DNA of 64,000 bases. Source: Owenia fusiformis (taxonomy: Eukaryota; Annelida; Polychaeta; Sabellida; Oweniidae). The notes under the pieces were generated by a model, which did not search any database, was not told the DNA's origin, and saw only the letters and a list, made by a program, of their open reading frames with translations. This document shows, piece by piece, positions 61,561 through 64,000 of this stretch (positions are counted from its first letter, which is position 1; the number at the start of each line of letters is the position of its first letter). The stretch covers positions 21,280,455 to 21,344,454 of the forward strand of contig CAIIXF020000002.1 of the NCBI GenBank assembly GCA_903813345.2, given 5' to 3'. Position numbers and translations under genes: made by a program.

Positions 61561-64000
61561 AACTATGGTCCTTGCATCGCAAAAATAAGATTCTTTGAAT
61601 TTTGCAATTCACAAACTTGCCACGGATCTTGCTCAAGGAGAGGAACTTATTTATGCCCAGGATATTCTTGAGTGAACAATTCATTTGGAAAGCTGATAAT
61701 TCTAAGATAAAGTTCAAAACATGCACAGTAATCACTTTTCAGCAGTTCCTCTTTATTGCTAATGCTAGTGATAACACCATATGAGATTTATCTTAGAAGT
61801 TATCATAACTTGCTTTCCTAGACCTATGTATTAGGTATCAAAAAGGAAAGGTTAATTGAAGGTTATCATCATCTCTTTGACATTTGGTAAGTTGCAGCTT
61901 GGTTTGGATCATGTCGTTTTGCTCTTCTCTACAAGGTAGAGTGGGTAGTTATATGGAATGGGGGGAGGGGGGGGGGGCTGAGATATACCAACGAGTCATT
62001 ATGTGACATGTGATAAGCTCTATACTCTTCTGACAAAAATTTAAACTGGAATATTTTAACATTGTCAAAATGTAACCAGAATTAGTGGCCATCATCTTAA
62101 ATAAGTTGACTTTTTTATCACACTATATTGTCTTGTGCTGATGTACAGGTGGCTGGGTGGCGCAATTGCATTAAAATAGTAAAAAAAACATTCATGTTTA
62201 CTGATACGAGAGCATACAAGTGCAAAGATCTGATTAGGTTTTTGGCATGCTGGGTAATTTAAAATGTAGCCATTTTAAATTCCAAGAGCGATATTTATCA
62301 CTGTGTGTGTTGTTTACTATCTAAAAATAAAAGGAATATTTAATCATGATCACTCATTCCATGATAGGACTGGTATCATATCAAACATAGGTTATTTGGA
62401 AACAACGCTAACTGCTGTTACTTTATGTTTGACGTCAGTATTGTTTTAAGCAGTCATCACCCAGCAGATAACAAATATTATACGAAGAAAGATTCGTCAA
62501 AACTTACGTGTTTCTTTGTTATTATAAATTATGTAATATAAGGATGCAAAATTCATGGGGGTCTATGAGAATCTATATTTAACTCTAAAGTGACTTTGTG
62601 TTGGAGGTTGAAATAGATCATAAACTTAAAGAAGCATTTGTCTATTTTAAAGGATTGCTGGACCTTATTAGTCAATCAGTTTCTGAATTGTTTATTCCTA
62701 CTATATATTGGCTACTATATAAGTAGTTGATGATCCTACCATGCAAGTAGGATTTTTTTTCCATTTTTGTTCCACATCCCTGATATTGAAGAGTTAATAT
62801 CTATTTTATTGCAAATCATCTACAAATTCATAATGTTGATTTTATATCGTTTTCATTTTCATTATTTGCAAACATTGATCACTTCTGTATTAACCTTGTC
62901 TTTTAAAACATGGCCGTCTTATACCAGACCGTGTATATTCTTATATCAACTGGTGGCAGCGTTAGCTAAAGATAAAAGCCCCCCAGAGGAGAGATAGTTT
63001 CAAGTGCATGTTATTTTTTAATGTCTTATATTACCAGGTTCTTGTAGAGGTGTGTCTGTTTATTAGGTCTTCTGATACTCTTTGCAAGATGGATTGACTG
63101 TGTCCTACACTCGTAAAATCACCAGTTAACTTGTGATTTATAAGAGCCAATCAAAGCCTGTCGTTACTTAGTGACATATTCTCTAACTTTTTTTTTGTGG
63201 ATGGTGTTTGGCATTTGGCTGTCGGTGTTCAGCATCTGTAACAAATGGCAGGTGGTGACAGTTTGCATGTTCATGCCTTGTTAGTTAATTTATTAGATCA
63301 GCTTTTTGCTGCTTTTAAAAGTGGTTTAACATCAAATGGAAAATTATCCATTCTAGTCAGAGTGTGGTATGCTTACTAGATTTCAGAGTAGAATTATGAA
63401 AGTAAAATGTCAAGGCGAATGCTCAGTTAGTTGAACACATATTTGCTCAAAAATTAGACAGAAAAATATTTCCAATTAGTTCATATCTGCACACTTCATG
63501 GACATAATGAACACATAGTTGAACTTTAATATAGTAGAGCAAGAAAGTTACTTCATAGTTTGAGAAAATTGACTTAAACAGGCCCCTTTCTCATCTCTAA
63601 TCTCCAATAACTGGCTGAATTAGAAATTTTTTTTTCCAGAAAATAAAATTAGAATTGTGATGGAAACAGAGGCATTATTTTTGAAAATATTGCTTCCAAA
63701 TGTTAGACTCTCACATTCCTTCTAATTCTGTTAATGCAACTGAGAGGTGGGAGGGCTTATCCTTCATATCTGAACATATAATAATCCTTATCACTATTAT
63801 CGATGTTACATAATAGCAGTAAATGATTGCATGGTTGCCATAATGAAATAATAAAATGCCATTGATAAACGTGACAGGATTATCTAAATGAAACAACATG
63901 TGAGATATATTGCTTTTAGATTAATTTCTAAAATACTGAATGACTGCAGTATTTTCTCCAGGATTTTTTTTTCAAATGGGTGCAAAATTCTTATTTTCAC
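61561..64000. other. Non-coding right edge
   Basis: AT-rich DNA with a G run at about 61959-61977 and a stretch at about 63205-63275 (GGTGTTTGGC, TGTAACAAATGGCAGGTGG, TGACAGTTTGCATG) that is repeated in diverged form at about 59460-59515. The final 45 bp belong to the GGGTGCAAATGG family. No exon was found. Confidence 0.35.

Larger units (their letters stand above)
31699..64000 (+). other. MICU3: Probable second MICU intron, running off the window
   Basis: After the donor at 31699 I found no exon encoding the next expected MICU segments (a helix region followed by ISYTEYLFLL-like sequence and the first EF hand). Either the second intron exceeds 32 kb or the next exon is short and was missed. 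Repeats within it are listed separately. Confidence 0.4.

Noticed and set aside
61225-61561. Two open frames rich in Pro, Phe, Leu and Ser
   Set aside because: They are low-complexity translations of a pyrimidine tract.

Overview
This window looks like animal nuclear DNA, most likely from a marine invertebrate. It is AT-rich, has long non-coding stretches, GT-AG splice signals and many short DNA-transposon relics. The tetranucleotide runs of CCGT, the TGACCT-rich repeats and the Helentron-like element are reminiscent of molluscs and other marine invertebrates. The phylum cannot be fixed from sequence alone. There are no bacterial-style operons, rRNA genes or CRISPR arrays.

The one gene I can name is a MICU2/MICU3-type mitochondrial calcium uptake (EF-hand) gene on the plus strand, best matched to MICU3. 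Exon 1 (2878-3081) encodes an arginine-rich mitochondrial presequence free of acidic residues, followed by a hydrophobic segment. Exon 2 (31551-31698) encodes the conserved RERRF...FASL...YMTPQDF block. Both exons meet in phase 0 across an intron of about 28.5 kb. Later exons with the EF hands were not found, so the gene probably continues past the right edge. A perfect palindromic NRF1-type site lies just upstream of the start codon, which fits a nuclear gene for a mitochondrial protein. On the minus strand at 1352-1037 lies a probable first coding exon of an unidentified gene, divergent from the MICU gene.

The rest is intronic or intergenic and is mostly decayed mobile DNA. From left to right it holds: a 214-bp MITE with 14-bp terminal inverted repeats and a 5-bp target duplication (4640-4853); a mariner-like element of about 1.08 kb (7681-8758) with a second copy of that MITE nested in it (8245-8449); a decayed tandem array (16190-16800); a splice-bounded candidate exon (19485-19554); and a 31-bp minisatellite with alternating variants just upstream of MICU exon 2 (30935-31400). 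Further right are a Helentron/HINE-like element of about 1.64 kb with 476-bp monomers (39011-40651); a complete non-autonomous hAT element with a perfect 8-bp target duplication, 32 bp from the end of the HINE-like element's terminal hairpin (40691-41281); a nuclear-receptor half-site-rich repeat (47780-48540); a second hAT-like MITE (48857-49364); a tRNA-like sequence (49489-49561); and a large inverted repeat of about 730 bp (60532-61262).

No multi-gene system is visible. The interest lies in the giant MICU first intron, its NRF1 promoter motif, and the well-preserved structures of several non-autonomous transposons. All boundaries were read by eye; no alignment, profile search or folding was run.
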